Source: Gammaproteobacteria bacterium RIFCSPHIGHO2_12_FULL_39_24 (lineage in GTDB: Bacteria; Pseudomonadota; Gammaproteobacteria; Coxiellales; Coxiellaceae). Taken from it: a stretch of DNA of 64,000 bases. The stretch covers positions 1-64,000 of the forward strand of contig MGXZ01000022.1 of NCBI GenBank assembly GCA_001802455.1, in the 5' to 3' direction. A program made the position numbers and the translations under genes. Numbering within the stretch: position 1 is the stretch's first letter; each line of letters starts with the position of its first letter. The notes beneath the pieces are model-generated. The model did not search any database and was not told the origin of the DNA. It worked only from the letters and a program-made list of their open reading frames with translations. Shown piece after piece: positions 29,206 through 38,497 of the stretch.

Positions 29206-29217
29206 TAGCTGATAACT
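29188..29217 (+). repeat. CTGATAA-type array at the end of folK
   Basis: GGATAAC, TGATAAC, TGATAGC and TGATAAC units follow each other and form the folK stop and its last codons. They read as stops in the sense of folK and coaD. Confidence 0.75.
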
Positions 29218-29221
29218 CAAT

Positions 29222-29701
29222 ATGCTAAACAAAATCGCGATCTACCCTGGCACCTTTGATCCCATCACAAAAGGTCATGTTGATATCATTCAGCGCGCCT
29301 CTGAATTATTTGATGAAGTGATTATCGGTGTTGCAGACAGTGTGCGAAAAAGTCCTTTGTTTATCGTAGAAAAACGCATGCAATGGTGCGTCGATAGTCT
29401 TGCCGAATTTCATCATGTGCGTGTATTTTTATTGGATGGCATGTTAATTGAGTTTGCAAAAAAACATCATGCCAATTATATCGTCCGCGGTTTTCGCACG
29501 AGTGAAGATGTGAATTATGAATTATCGCTTGCGAGCATGAATCGACAATTATCGCATGAACAATGTGAAACGATTTTTTTACCTGCACATGATGAATTTA
29601 TGCATATTTCTGCAACGATGGTGCGTGAAATTATTGCATTAAAAGGCGATGTGTCTGCGTTTGTGCCAGCATGTATTTTGAAAGATATACAATCTAGTTA
29701 G
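29222..29701 (+). CDS. coaD: Phosphopantetheine adenylyltransferase
   Basis: 159 residues, the usual length. IAIYPGTFDPITKGHVDIIQ (HxGH site TKGH), IVRGFRTSEDVNYEL and ISATMVREIIALKGDVSAFV mark the PPAT enzyme of coenzyme A synthesis. In Pseudomonas coaD is followed by a ferredoxin gene; here two toxin-antitoxin-like genes lie between. Confidence 0.97.
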   Translation: MLNKIAIYPGTFDPITKGHVDIIQRASELFDEVIIGVADSVRKSPLFIVEKRMQWCVDSLAEFHHVRVFLLDGMLIEFAKKHHANYIVRGFRTSEDVNYELSLASMNRQLSHEQCETIFLPAHDEFMHISATMVREIIALKGDVSAFVPACILKDIQSS

Positions 29702-29710
29702 GTGATGACG

Positions 29711-30105
29711 ATGTCAAATGAAATGATTTTTGGAGATATCAGTATCGTACCATTGTTAAAAGCGCAGCGTAAATTTGAATTATTCAGAAAAAATTTACAG
29801 TCTGAACAAGAAAAAGCGGGTGCCATTCAAGCGTTTGAGTTTTGTTATGAACTGTGTTGGCGTACTCTAAAACGCGTGTTAAATAAAAAGGGTGTAGATG
29901 TGACATCGCCACGAGATACATTTCGAATGGGCGCGCAAAATCATTTGTTAAGTAATCCCGAGGTGTGGTTTGATTTTCAAATGAAACGTAATTTAACATC
30001 ACACACTTACAATGACGCAACAATGGAAGAAGTGGTTGCCATTTTCCCGCAATTTTCAGGCGCAATGCAGCAATTAATTCAGGTTTTGAAAAGTGGTGAA
30101 CCCAA

Positions 30106-30109
<4 letters not shown>
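29711..30109 (+). CDS. HEPN-domain protein, HepT-like toxin (HI0074 family)
   Basis: 132 residues from the ATG at 29711 (MSNEMIFGDISIVPLLKAQR). All alpha-helical. It has the region AIQAFEFCYELCWRTLKRVL and the motif RNLTSHTY, which fits the R-x4-H-x-Y active site of HepT toxins. The following gene (four-base overlap) encodes the matching small nucleotidyltransferase. In studied HepT/MntA pairs the nucleotidyltransferase silences HepT by adding AMP to the Tyr; that this pair works so is inference. Confidence 0.85.
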
Positions 30110-30655
<546 letters not shown>

Positions 30656-30716
30656 CCGCGTTGCAATGACGCACTAGATTTAATGGATGATATTAATTTT
30701 ACTGTTGAGATAAAAA

Positions 30717-31124
30717 ATGAAAAAACTTTTACTAACTTCAGTTCTTTTGCTGACATCTGTTACTGTAATGGCTTCAAATTTCGATATTCAAACCAATGAT
30801 GATTTGAAAGTACAGCCGAATAATTACGTATCTTATGGTAGTCAATATGCTGTTATGAATGGATTACAGTGTGGTGCGATAGAAAATGGCGCAAGATATG
30901 CATGCTCAGGTGTTTTGTCAGGATTTGATAACAAGCATGCGACAGAAAAACTGGTGATTACTTCAGAAACAACGGGTGATCAGTGTTCAATTGTTTTAAA
31001 CACAGATGGAAGTAAAGTTGTTTATAATGGAGCAGCATCGTCATGTTTTGGCCCCAATCATTGGCAGTTAGCGAGCTATGAAACATCGCAAGGACCTAGC
31101 GTGCGTATTAGTCAAAACCACTAA
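30717..31124 (+). CDS. Small secreted protein of unknown function
   Basis: 135 residues. A clear signal peptide, MKKLLLTSVLLLTSVTVMAS, with probable cleavage after MAS or nearby. The mature part has four Cys (in LQCGAIENGARYACSG, GDQCSIVL and SSCFGP) that could form two disulfides. I do not recognise the family. It is a single gene with its own promoter (G9 spacer) and a strong terminator behind it. Location in the periplasm or outside is inference. Confidence 0.8.
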   Translation: MKKLLLTSVLLLTSVTVMASNFDIQTNDDLKVQPNNYVSYGSQYAVMNGLQCGAIENGARYACSGVLSGFDNKHATEKLVITSETTGDQCSIVLNTDGSKVVYNGAASSCFGPNHWQLASYETSQGPSVRISQNH

Positions 31125-31144
31125 TGTCATTTTGTGATCATACA

Positions 31145-31169
31145 AAAAACCCGCCTTAAACGGGTTTTT
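31145..31169. terminator. Bidirectional rho-independent terminator
   Basis: AAAAACCCG (31145-31153) pairs with CGGGTTTTT (31161-31169). It has A-runs on one side and T-runs on the other, so it can end both the secreted-protein transcript (+) and the rpmB-rpmG transcript (-). Confidence 0.85.
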
Positions 31170-31171
31170 TA

Positions 31172-31384
31172 TTACTTTGCAATTTTCTTTTGCTTGAATA
31201 AAACGCGCATGCCAGGTTTATTTGTTTTTTCGTTCCAAGCGCGTGGATCATATTTCATAAGCTCAAGTTTTTCTTCAGCACGTTTGTTGACGGTTAATGT
31301 TTTGAAATAACCGGTTTCTTTTCCAGATTTGCTTTTGCCGGTAGAGCGGAGTTGTACTTTTTCTCTTTGTCCTGCTTTTGCCAT
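31172..31384 (-). CDS. rpmG: 50S ribosomal protein L33, long version
   Basis: 70 residues, against about 51-55 for most L33. Core REKVQLRSTG, GYFKTLTVNKR and EEKLELMKYDPRAW fit the family. There are no Cys pairs, so this is the zinc-free form. Extra residues lie around KSKSGKE and NEKTNKPGM. Second gene of the rpmB-rpmG pair. Confidence 0.94.
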   Translation of the reverse strand: MAKAGQREKVQLRSTGKSKSGKETGYFKTLTVNKRAEEKLELMKYDPRAWNEKTNKPGMRVLFKQKKIAK

Positions 31385-31395
31385 GACACATTCCT

Positions 31396-31632
31396 CTAAT
31401 TAATTTCTTCGTTACTGCCAATTCTTTTTAGTACCGCTTCAATGCCAATTTTGTCAATGGTGCGAAGACCTTTTGCGGATACGGTTAATGTCACATAACG
31501 ATTTTCGCTGGAAACCCAAATACGGCGTTTATGTAAATTAGGCAAAAAACGGCGTTTGGTTTTGTTTTTTGCGTGAGACACCTTGTGACCGGATTGAGGG
31601 CGTCTTTTAGTAACTTGACAGACCTTAGACAT
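31396..31632 (-). CDS. rpmB: 50S ribosomal protein L28
   Basis: 78 residues: [40 protein letters not shown], then [18 protein letters not shown]. Normal length. Heads the usual rpmB-rpmG operon, with rpmG 11 bases downstream. Confidence 0.97.
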   Translation of the reverse strand: MSKVCQVTKRRPQSGHKVSHAKNKTKRRFLPNLHKRRIWVSSENRYVTLTVSAKGLRTIDKIGIEAVLKRIGSNEEIN

Positions 31633-31707
31633 GGTTTTGCTCCATTAAAATGTGAAAGGCGATATTATAGAAAACCTCCTGCAACTGCAAGCGGTTTTGT
31701 GGTGGTG

Positions 31708-33009
31708 TTATGGTGCTGAGTGTGTGGGACTATTGCCTTCTTCGTGCGGCGGTGTGTTGTCGTCGTCATCATAAAAAGAAAAAAAAGAAAATGTCGTTGG
31801 TGGTGCTGCTACCGCTGTACGGGATGGTGGTAGTGTAGCGCAGTATCGCTGAATCTGCGCTGTTAAGTAATCCATTTTTATTTCGATCGTATTCTTTAAC
31901 TCAGTTGTATCTTTATTTTGAAGAACGAATGGTAATAGCCCTATATTTTTTACTACTGTCAGTAATGTTTCTGTGAGGGTTTTCAGCTTTTCTATTGCCC
32001 CTATATCATTCTTTTTTTCATAGCGAATGACTAACAATAATTCCATTATGCGTCTAACGCCTGACTGAAGGATTTGATTAACTGCCTGGAATTTCTCGTT
32101 ACCATTAGCAGCTTTGAAATGCAAAATGCTGTTCGCATCGTCAGCGGTGGCCGTCAATGTATTAACAATTTCACCAAATAATACGGCACTCTTATTTGCA
32201 GCGCCATCGCGTGGAGTGGTTGTTAACTCGTTTAAAATGGCGCCAAACAGCTCAACAACTCTTTTTGCAGTGGGGCGTGTCTCATGCTCTTTGGTTAAAC
32301 ACAGTCGCATGACTAATTGAAGGGCTGGGTGGACTGTATCTAATTTTTGCTTAGTTTCATGGTTATAAAACTGCGTTGGAATGGACGGGGTTTTCCCCTT
32401 ACTCAGTACGTTGCGAAACTCTTTAATCGTATTAGTCGTAAACTTTTGATCATGCCACGGATCATTCCCGCTGATTATCCAAATCATCAGACAAGCAAGA
32501 CTCCAGACATCAGAAGCATCGGTGCAGGGATTACAGCACATTGCTTCACAAGCTGTATACCGTTTTGCGCCGGAATGGGGGTGGGGGTTTTTAGAGCCAT
32601 CATCCTTCTTCTCATTACACACATGATGTGCACTGAAAAAGCCCATCAGTTTTGCTTCTTCCTCAGCAGTAATCGCGATATTGTCTGGTTTTAAATCCAT
32701 GTAGACTATTTTGTGCTGATGCAAAAATGCTAATGCTTTTGCGACACCCTGCATGATGCGGCACAGGCTTTCATTTGTGTTGTTACTCGCTGCAGATTTG
32801 AGGTGTTGAACGAGAGTATTACCCGTAAACTGATCTTTTGGTTCGGCTGTGGCCGAAGCGGTTGAGGTGAGGATTGTTGGAGGTAACATCCGAAGGATGT
32901 TCTGATGGTCACCTATTATGCGAAGTATTTCAAAGTGATTGAGTAACTTATCTTCATCACGTTTTTTTCTCGCGGCGTCATCTGCTGTTACTGCGTCATT
33001 AGTAGGCAT
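31708..33009 (-). CDS. Protein kinase-like protein lacking the N-lobe core (probable pseudokinase)
   Basis: 433 residues. The frame begins at what looks like helix alpha-C (HFEILRIIGDHQNILRML), with no Gly-loop or Lys strand before it. Catalytic loop: YMDLKPDNIAI (Asp105, Lys107, Asn110, with His replaced by Tyr). The DFG is replaced by GFF (about 123-125), APE by ACE, while SDVWSLACLMIWIISGNDPW is intact. The C-terminal half has no known domain and ends in DDDDNTPPHEEG followed by a Ser/Pro/His tail. Phosphotransfer is unlikely. No kinase remnant is found in the 173 bases upstream. It could be a decayed effector gene or a scaffold. Confidence 0.8.
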   Translation of the reverse strand: MPTNDAVTADDAARKKRDEDKLLNHFEILRIIGDHQNILRMLPPTILTSTASATAEPKDQFTGNTLVQHLKSAASNNTNESLCRIMQGVAKALAFLHQHKIVYMDLKPDNIAITAEEEAKLMGFFSAHHVCNEKKDDGSKNPHPHSGAKRYTACEAMCCNPCTDASDVWSLACLMIWIISGNDPWHDQKFTTNTIKEFRNVLSKGKTPSIPTQFYNHETKQKLDTVHPALQLVMRLCLTKEHETRPTAKRVVELFGAILNELTTTPRDGAANKSAVLFGEIVNTLTATADDANSILHFKAANGNEKFQAVNQILQSGVRRIMELLLVIRYEKKNDIGAIEKLKTLTETLLTVVKNIGLLPFVLQNKDTTELKNTIEIKMDYLTAQIQRYCATLPPSRTAVAAPPTTFSFFSFYDDDDNTPPHEEGNSPTHSAP

Positions 33010-33182
33010 AAGTTAAGCCTCATTCTTACTGTCTATTATAAAAGATCTTATTTTCTCTATTATATACGAAGCTGCTAATCGTAGCTTGATAAAATAATCG
33101 AGTCAATATATGTTCCGAACAAATTGTGCTTTTCACTAAAACCAGCTACTCTTTTTCGCAAATCTCAAAGGAGTAGTTGATT

Positions 33183-33638
33183 ATGTATCACGATATCCAA
33201 TTAAAAATTTTAGATGACCGTTTGGGAAATACGGTACCGTTACCAGAATATGCCACACCCGGTTCGGCAGGCTTGGATTTGCGTGCTTGCTTGGATGAGC
33301 CGCTGGTGATTCAACCCGGAGAAACGGTTTTGGTCAATACTGGTATTGCCATTCACATTGATAATCCCGCGTTGGCCGCAACGATTTTGCCGCGCTCCGG
33401 TTTGGGGCATAAACACGGTATTGTGTTGGGTAATTTGGTGGGGTTGATTGATTCGGATTATCAAGGACCGCTGATGGTATCGTGCTGGAATCGTGGTGCA
33501 AAAACTTACACGATTGAGCCTGGTGAGCGTATCGCGCAACTCGTTATTGTACCTGTTTTGAAAGCGCGTTTTCAGATTGTGAAAGAATTTGCAGCTACAC
33601 AGCGAGGCGAAGGTGGATTTGGGAGTTCGGGGAAGTAG
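33183..33638 (+). CDS. dut: dUTP pyrophosphatase
   Basis: 151 residues from the ATG at 33183 ([20 protein letters not shown]), behind AAAGGAG. The five Dut motifs are present, including [36 protein letters not shown] and the C-terminal [10 protein letters not shown]. It splits dUTP to dUMP and PPi. Followed by algC, as in Pseudomonas. Confidence 0.97.
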   Translation: MYHDIQLKILDDRLGNTVPLPEYATPGSAGLDLRACLDEPLVIQPGETVLVNTGIAIHIDNPALAATILPRSGLGHKHGIVLGNLVGLIDSDYQGPLMVSCWNRGAKTYTIEPGERIAQLVIVPVLKARFQIVKEFAATQRGEGGFGSSGK

Positions 33639-33649
33639 TGGAAGTTTGG

Positions 33650-33705
33650 AGTGGGAGGTCGGAGGCTTCGTTTTAGATTGAAGCGTTTTGCTCCCACTCC
33701 CACTT
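33650..33705. repeat. GGGAGT repeat hairpin between dut and algC
   Basis: TTGGAGTGGGAG stands shortly after the dut stop and CTCCCACTCCCACT about 40 bases later, giving a hairpin like that after tuf (103-154). It probably acts as 3' end structure; no T-run is present. Confidence 0.6.
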
Positions 33706-33727
33706 AAAATCAAATGGAAAGCAAAGC

Positions 33728-35125
33728 ATGATAACTTACAAAATACCAAATAAACTCCCCCTTAATATCTTCCGTACCTACGACATTCGTGGTGAAGTCA
33801 GCGAAATCAGTTTAAATGAACATGTGGCTTATGCGGTTGGATTAGCCATTGGTACTGAAAGCTTACACGCAAAACAAACCGACATTATTGTTGCATGTGA
33901 TGCGCGACTCACGGGTGAATTATTAAAAAATGCCTTAAAAACAGGCATTATTGAAACCGGTTGCAATGTCGTTGATATTGGCATCGGTCCAACGCCACTG
34001 GTTTATTTCGCAACCCATTTTTTATCGACACAAACTGGTGTGATGGTCACTGCCAGTCACAATCCCGCAAATCATAATGGTTTTAAAATTGTGTTGAATG
34101 GAAAAACATTATCGGAAAAAGGCATTCAAGAAATCGTTGCGCGTATTGAGCGACGTGATTTTATTGTCGGCACTGGAAAAATCCGAACACAAAATATTAT
34201 TCCTGATTATATCGATGCGATTTGCAAAAATTTATTTGTTCATAAAAAAATAAAAGTGGTCATTGATGCAGGAAATGGCGCTGCGAGTAAAATTGCGCCT
34301 GCTGTGTTTCGTCGTTTGGGTTGTGATGTGGTGGAGTTGTTTTGCGAATACGATGGCCGTTTTCCGAATCATCATCCTGACCCCACGATTCCTACGAATT
34401 TAAAAGATATTATTGCGCTTGTTAAAAAAGAAAAAGCGGATATTGGTTTGGCATTTGATGGTGATGCGGATCGTTTGGGGCTGGTCACGAATAAAGGCGA
34501 AATTATTTGGCCGGATCGCCAACTCATGATTTGTGTGAAAGAGGTTTTAGAAAAAAATCCAGGTGCCAATATTGTATTTGATGTGAAATGTTCGCGCGTG
34601 TTGCCGGAAATCATCAAAAAATACGGTGGAAAACCGATTATGTCGCGCACCGGCCATTCGCTTTTAAAAGCGCGCATGATTGCAGAAGATGCACCACTGG
34701 CGGGTGAGATGAGTGGCCACATTTTTTTTAAAGATGGATGGTATGGTTTTGATGATGGAATTTATGTTGCAGCGCGCTTGGTGTCAATTTTGTCGCGTGA
34801 AAAAAATGCGGTGTCAGACATTTTTGATGCATTACCAAAAACCGTGAATACACCGGAATTAAAATTACCGATGAGCGAAGATAAAAAAGCCGATTTTATG
34901 GCGCGGTTATTGCGTGATGGAAATTTTGTGGACGCAGAAAAAATCACAATCGATGGTTTGCGTGTGGAATGGGATTACGGGTGGGGATTGATTCGTCCGT
35001 CAAACACATCACCGTATTTAATTTTAAGATTCGAAGCAGACAGCGAAAATAATTTAGAAAAAATCAAAGAAATTTTTCGTGAGCAGTTGTTAAAAATTAA
35101 TTTTGAATTGCGGTTGCCGTTTTGA
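33728..35125 (+). CDS. algC: Phosphomannomutase/phosphoglucomutase
   Basis: 465 residues. It has the phosphoserine site TASHNPANHNGFK (Ser108), the metal loop FDGDADRLG, the sugar-binding GEMSGHIFF and the phosphate-binding RPSNTSPYLILRFEA. It interconverts hexose 6- and 1-phosphates for LPS and polysaccharide precursors. It follows dut as in Pseudomonas. The next gene in that order would be argB or pyrE, but a hipBA module follows. Confidence 0.95.
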   Translation: MITYKIPNKLPLNIFRTYDIRGEVSEISLNEHVAYAVGLAIGTESLHAKQTDIIVACDARLTGELLKNALKTGIIETGCNVVDIGIGPTPLVYFATHFLSTQTGVMVTASHNPANHNGFKIVLNGKTLSEKGIQEIVARIERRDFIVGTGKIRTQNIIPDYIDAICKNLFVHKKIKVVIDAGNGAASKIAPAVFRRLGCDVVELFCEYDGRFPNHHPDPTIPTNLKDIIALVKKEKADIGLAFDGDADRLGLVTNKGEIIWPDRQLMICVKEVLEKNPGANIVFDVKCSRVLPEIIKKYGGKPIMSRTGHSLLKARMIAEDAPLAGEMSGHIFFKDGWYGFDDGIYVAARLVSILSREKNAVSDIFDALPKTVNTPELKLPMSEDKKADFMARLLRDGNFVDAEKITIDGLRVEWDYGWGLIRPSNTSPYLILRFEADSENNLEKIKEIFREQLLKINFELRLPF

Positions 35126-35139
35126 CAGAAATCCAGCGC

Positions 35140-35196
35140 TTGCCAGAATATATCTTTAGTGGTATAATTTACATATAAATATACCTTTAAAGATAT
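35140..35196 (+). promoter_or_regulatory. hipBA promoter and HipB-type operator
   Basis: TTGCCA (35140-35145), 17 bases, then TATAAT (35163-35168). The inverted repeat ATATCTTTAGTGGTATA (35150-35166) and TATACCTTTAAAGATAT (35180-35196) matches at 15 of 17 positions, and its left arm covers the -10 box. This is the expected layout for autorepression by the XRE protein encoded just after it. Confidence 0.75.
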
Positions 35197-35199
35197 TAT

Positions 35200-35478
35200 A
35201 TGAATTCTATCGATCAACAAGTGCGCCAAGCGCGAATCCACCAAAATTTAAGCCAAGTGAGCTTAGCGAAATTAGCGCGTGTCACGCAAGCAATGGTATC
35301 AAAAGTAGAAGCCGGACGAGACGTGCAATTATCAACATTGCTTGCATTGGTTAATGTGTTGGGGTTGGAGATTGTGGCGTTAACCCAACAACAATCTGTT
35401 TTTTTGCGCCGCCATTTTTCAGATGCTGCCACAAAACAGAGTTTGTTAGAACAATTTCGGGTGAAAGACGATGACTGA
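35200..35478 (+). CDS. hipB: XRE-family antitoxin, HipB-like
   Basis: 92 residues. A helix-turn-helix is visible in QARIHQNLSQVSLAKLARVT and AMVSKVEAGRDVQLSTLLAL. The start lies three bases after the operator. It overlaps hipA by eight bases. It should bind the upstream palindrome and neutralise HipA. Confidence 0.9.
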   Translation: MNSIDQQVRQARIHQNLSQVSLAKLARVTQAMVSKVEAGRDVQLSTLLALVNVLGLEIVALTQQQSVFLRRHFSDAATKQSLLEQFRVKDDD

Positions 35479-36673
35479 TGTAGCCACCGTAAAATTAAAT
35501 GATCAGATCGTGGGTTCGTTGATTCATGAACGCGATGGCAAAAATATTTTTACATTCGATTGTGATTATATTGAAATGAATCCCGTTGCACGACCGATCT
35601 TGAGTTTATCTTTTTCAGATTTAAAAAAGACGTGGATTACCCGTCATCGCTTACCTACTTTTTTTTCGAATTTATTACCCGAAGGAGATTTTCGCGCGTT
35701 GATTGCGGCGCAACATGATATCGATCCTAAAAATGAATTTGCTTTATTAACGGCATTGGGAAGTGATTTGCCGGGTGCTGTTACCATGGAAAATAAAAGC
35801 GAATTGATTTTAAAATCGGCTCGAAAAAAAACGCTCCCCAAAAAATCAACAACAGAACATGATGACACAATTCATTTTTCGCTCGCAGGTGTGCAATTAA
35901 AATTTTCCATGTTAAAAGAAAAATCATGGTTTACATTGGCATTGCCGGGCGATTTTATTGTGAAAACACCATCATTATTGTATCCACATGTTCCAGAGAA
36001 TGAATATAGCATGATGCAATTAGCAAAATTGGTCGGCATTTCTGTGCCAGATACGCAATTGGTTCGCGTGGAAAAACTGCGTCATTTGCCTGCATTGAAT
36101 TTACCGGATGAAATGTTTGCCTATGCTGTTAAGCGATTTGATCGTGAAAACAATCAGCGTATTCATATTGAAGATTTTGCGCAGGTTTTTTCAGTGAAGC
36201 CTGAAAAAAAATATGAGGCAACCAATTACGACACGATGGCAAAATTAATTTTATCTTTATTAGCAGATCCAGAAAAACAATTTTCAGAATTTTTAAGGCG
36301 GTTATTTTTTATGGTACTCATTGGTAATACCGATGCGCATTTGAAAAATTGGTCGCTGATTTATCGTGATGGTGTGACTGCGGAATTATCACCTGGGTAT
36401 GATTTTGTTTCTACGCTACCTTATTTAAAAAATCGCGAACTGGCTTTGAATTTTGCAAAACAAAAAAATTTTTATGCGATTGATCAAGCAGTATTAAAAT
36501 ATTTTTCAAAGCGTGTGGGCGTTTCTGACGCGTTAGTGCTTGCTAATGCAAAAGAGACTGTGTTGCGTTTTAAAGAAGCTTGGGCGGATCATCAAAAATC
36601 ATTGCCTGTGTCGACTATACTTCGCAATGCGCTCAAGCAGCATTGGGCTCAGTTGCCGATTTATCGGTTGTGA
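35471..36673 (+). CDS. hipA: HipA-like Ser/Thr kinase toxin
   Basis: 400 residues. The HipA N-terminal domain has LPTFFSNLLPEGDFRALIAA. The kinase core has GVQLKFSM, FIVKTPS (ATP-binding Lys), GNTDAHLKNWSL (catalytic Asp) and SPGYDFVST (metal Asp). In E. coli HipA phosphorylates GltX and gives persistence; the target here is unknown. The pair sits between algC and pyrE, which are close together in relatives. Confidence 0.9.
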   Translation: MTDVATVKLNDQIVGSLIHERDGKNIFTFDCDYIEMNPVARPILSLSFSDLKKTWITRHRLPTFFSNLLPEGDFRALIAAQHDIDPKNEFALLTALGSDLPGAVTMENKSELILKSARKKTLPKKSTTEHDDTIHFSLAGVQLKFSMLKEKSWFTLALPGDFIVKTPSLLYPHVPENEYSMMQLAKLVGISVPDTQLVRVEKLRHLPALNLPDEMFAYAVKRFDRENNQRIHIEDFAQVFSVKPEKKYEATNYDTMAKLILSLLADPEKQFSEFLRRLFFMVLIGNTDAHLKNWSLIYRDGVTAELSPGYDFVSTLPYLKNRELALNFAKQKNFYAIDQAVLKYFSKRVGVSDALVLANAKETVLRFKEAWADHQKSLPVSTILRNALKQHWAQLPIYRL

Positions 36674-36693
36674 TTATTTAGTATTTTTTTGGG

Positions 36694-36811
36694 AGGTTCA
36701 TTTTTGCACGCTTTTTCGTGAAAATTTTTTAAAAATTGCTCGACGTACCGATCAAGTACGCCTGCACATTTTTTAAAAATTTTCCCAAAAAATCATCGCA
36801 AAACTGAACCT
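36694..36811. repeat. 118-bp palindromic element after hipA
   Basis: The ends AGGTTCATTTTTGC (36694-36707) and GCAAAACTGAACCT (36798-36811) match in 13 of 14 inverted positions. Inside are A/T-rich arms and a centre with GCTCGACGTACCGATCAAGT. That centre resembles the centre GCTCATGTACTAACGTGTAC of the 145-bp element at 48508. It carries no gene. Confidence 0.7.
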
Positions 36812-36842
36812 TCGCGGTAAATCATGGTTTATGGCGCTGAAA

Positions 36843-37484
36843 TTATTTCCCATACTGTTCACGATATTGCTCAATCGCTTCTAATTGCGATTCTCTATTT
36901 TTCTGCGCACTTAAATATTGAATAACATCTGTGAGCGTAATAATACTTTGCACCGGAATACCGTGTGTTTTTACTGCCTCTTGCACAGCTGATAACTTAC
37001 CGATGCCGCGTTCTTGTCGATCAAACGCAATAATAATGCCTGACAACGTGGCTTCTGTATTTTCTAATAACGCAACGGTTTCGCGCACGGTAGTGCCCGC
37101 GGTAATCACATCATCTAACATCACCATGTTGCCTTCCAATTTTGCGCCAACAAAATTACTCACATCACCGTAGTCTTTTTTTTCTTTGCGATTAAAACAA
37201 TACGGAATATTTTTATTAAATTTTTCTGCCAAAATAATTGTTGTTGCTGTGACCAATGGAATGCCTTTATAAGCAGGACCAAATAAAAGATCGCAATGCA
37301 TGCGAGAATTGATCAATGTTTCTGCATAAAATTCGCCGAGCTTGGCCAGTGATTTTCCCGAATCAAAAACGCCGAGATTAAAAAAATAGGGACTCGCGCG
37401 TCCCGATTTTAATGTAAATTCACCGAATTGAAGGGCTTTGTTGTTGACTAGGAATTCAATAAATTGGGTTTGTAGTTCAGACAT
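36843..37484 (-). CDS. pyrE: Orotate phosphoribosyltransferase
   Basis: 213 residues from the ATG at 37484 (MSELQTQFIEFLVNNKALQF). The PRPP loop VMLDDVITAGTTVRE and FTLKSGRASPYFFNLG are diagnostic. It makes OMP in pyrimidine synthesis. The start lies inside the last 37 bases of waaC on the same strand, so the two are probably coupled. Confidence 0.97.
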   Translation of the reverse strand: MSELQTQFIEFLVNNKALQFGEFTLKSGRASPYFFNLGVFDSGKSLAKLGEFYAETLINSRMHCDLLFGPAYKGIPLVTATTIILAEKFNKNIPYCFNRKEKKDYGDVSNFVGAKLEGNMVMLDDVITAGTTVRETVALLENTEATLSGIIIAFDRQERGIGKLSAVQEAVKTHGIPVQSIITLTDVIQYLSAQKNRESQLEAIEQYREQYGK

Positions 37485-38497
37485 AAAATCTCCCACACTT
37501 TTTCAGGATTCATTGTCGCATAACACGACGGAAAAATGGTTGTTTTATTTTTTCTACCATACCAGCATGTTTTACTATAACAAGGTGCGCAGATAAATTG
37601 TGCGCTTAAGTGAAATTGATTGTCACCCACAATACCAACGCGATTCGGATCAGTGGGACCGTACAATCCAATCGTGGGTGTGGTTAATGCCGCACTTAAA
37701 TGTCCCAATCCGGTATCGCCTGCCACAACCGCCGCTGCATTTTTTAAAAATGTGGCCATGTGTGTGATCGCTATTTTATGCAACACTTTTGCGTGTTGTG
37801 TATGTTGAACTAATCTTTCCGCGCGCGCTTTTTCAATTGTATTTCCCCACGGTAAATAAACCGTGATGCCTTTTGCATCTGCTTTTTCAACTAAAATACG
37901 CCAATAACTTTCCGGATAATGCTTGGATTCCCAAGTCGTGCCATGTAAAAAAACAAAATAGTTTGCAGGTGTTTCAAAATCAAGCCGCGGCAGTTTCGTC
38001 AAATCAATGTGAAAATTCGGACGCGTTGCGGGAAGCGTGTAATTCAGTGCGCGTGAGCATAATTCGCGCGTGCGTTTGACCGCATGTTCGGTTTTATCAA
38101 TAAAATATTTTTTATCATAAAAATAACTACTATAAAATTCTCGCGCGCAGTTTTTATCATAGCCGTGAATTTCGCCGCGTGCACATTTTGCAACAACAGC
38201 GCTTTTTAGTAATCCTTGTGCGTCGATAATTAAATCATATTGTGTTTCACGTACTGTTTTTATAAATTTTTTTATATCAGCACAGGTGGATTTACTGAAA
38301 ATAGTTTTTCGCCAACGTCGCAAATCAATCGGAATAATTTTGTTAACAGTCGGGTGCCAAGCAGGAATATCAGCAAACGCAGGTTCAACTACCCAATCAA
38401 TTTTCAAATCTGGAATCGCTTGCATCGCATCGGTCAATGCGGGTAAGGTGTGAATCAAATCACCCATGGAAGACATTTTGATTAATAATATATGCAT
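37448..38497 (-). CDS. waaC: Lipopolysaccharide heptosyltransferase I
   Basis: 349 residues. MHILLIKMSSMGDLIHTLPA is the typical GT9 start. The C-terminal domain has VVAGDTGLGHLSAALTTPTI and GLYGPTDPNRVG, the ADP-heptose site. It adds the first heptose to Kdo2-lipid A at the inner membrane. The start codon is separated from that of the divergent nuclease gene by only nine bases. Confidence 0.92.
   Translation of the reverse strand: MHILLIKMSSMGDLIHTLPALTDAMQAIPDLKIDWVVEPAFADIPAWHPTVNKIIPIDLRRWRKTIFSKSTCADIKKFIKTVRETQYDLIIDAQGLLKSAVVAKCARGEIHGYDKNCAREFYSSYFYDKKYFIDKTEHAVKRTRELCSRALNYTLPATRPNFHIDLTKLPRLDFETPANYFVFLHGTTWESKHYPESYWRILVEKADAKGITVYLPWGNTIEKARAERLVQHTQHAKVLHKIAITHMATFLKNAAAVVAGDTGLGHLSAALTTPTIGLYGPTDPNRVGIVGDNQFHLSAQFICAPCYSKTCWYGRKNKTTIFPSCYATMNPEKVWEILCLNYKPNLLNS

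Noticed and set aside
35471-36776. Plus-strand frame at 36540-36776 at the end of hipA
   Set aside because: Another frame within hipA running into the 118-bp element; no ribosome-binding site or similarity.
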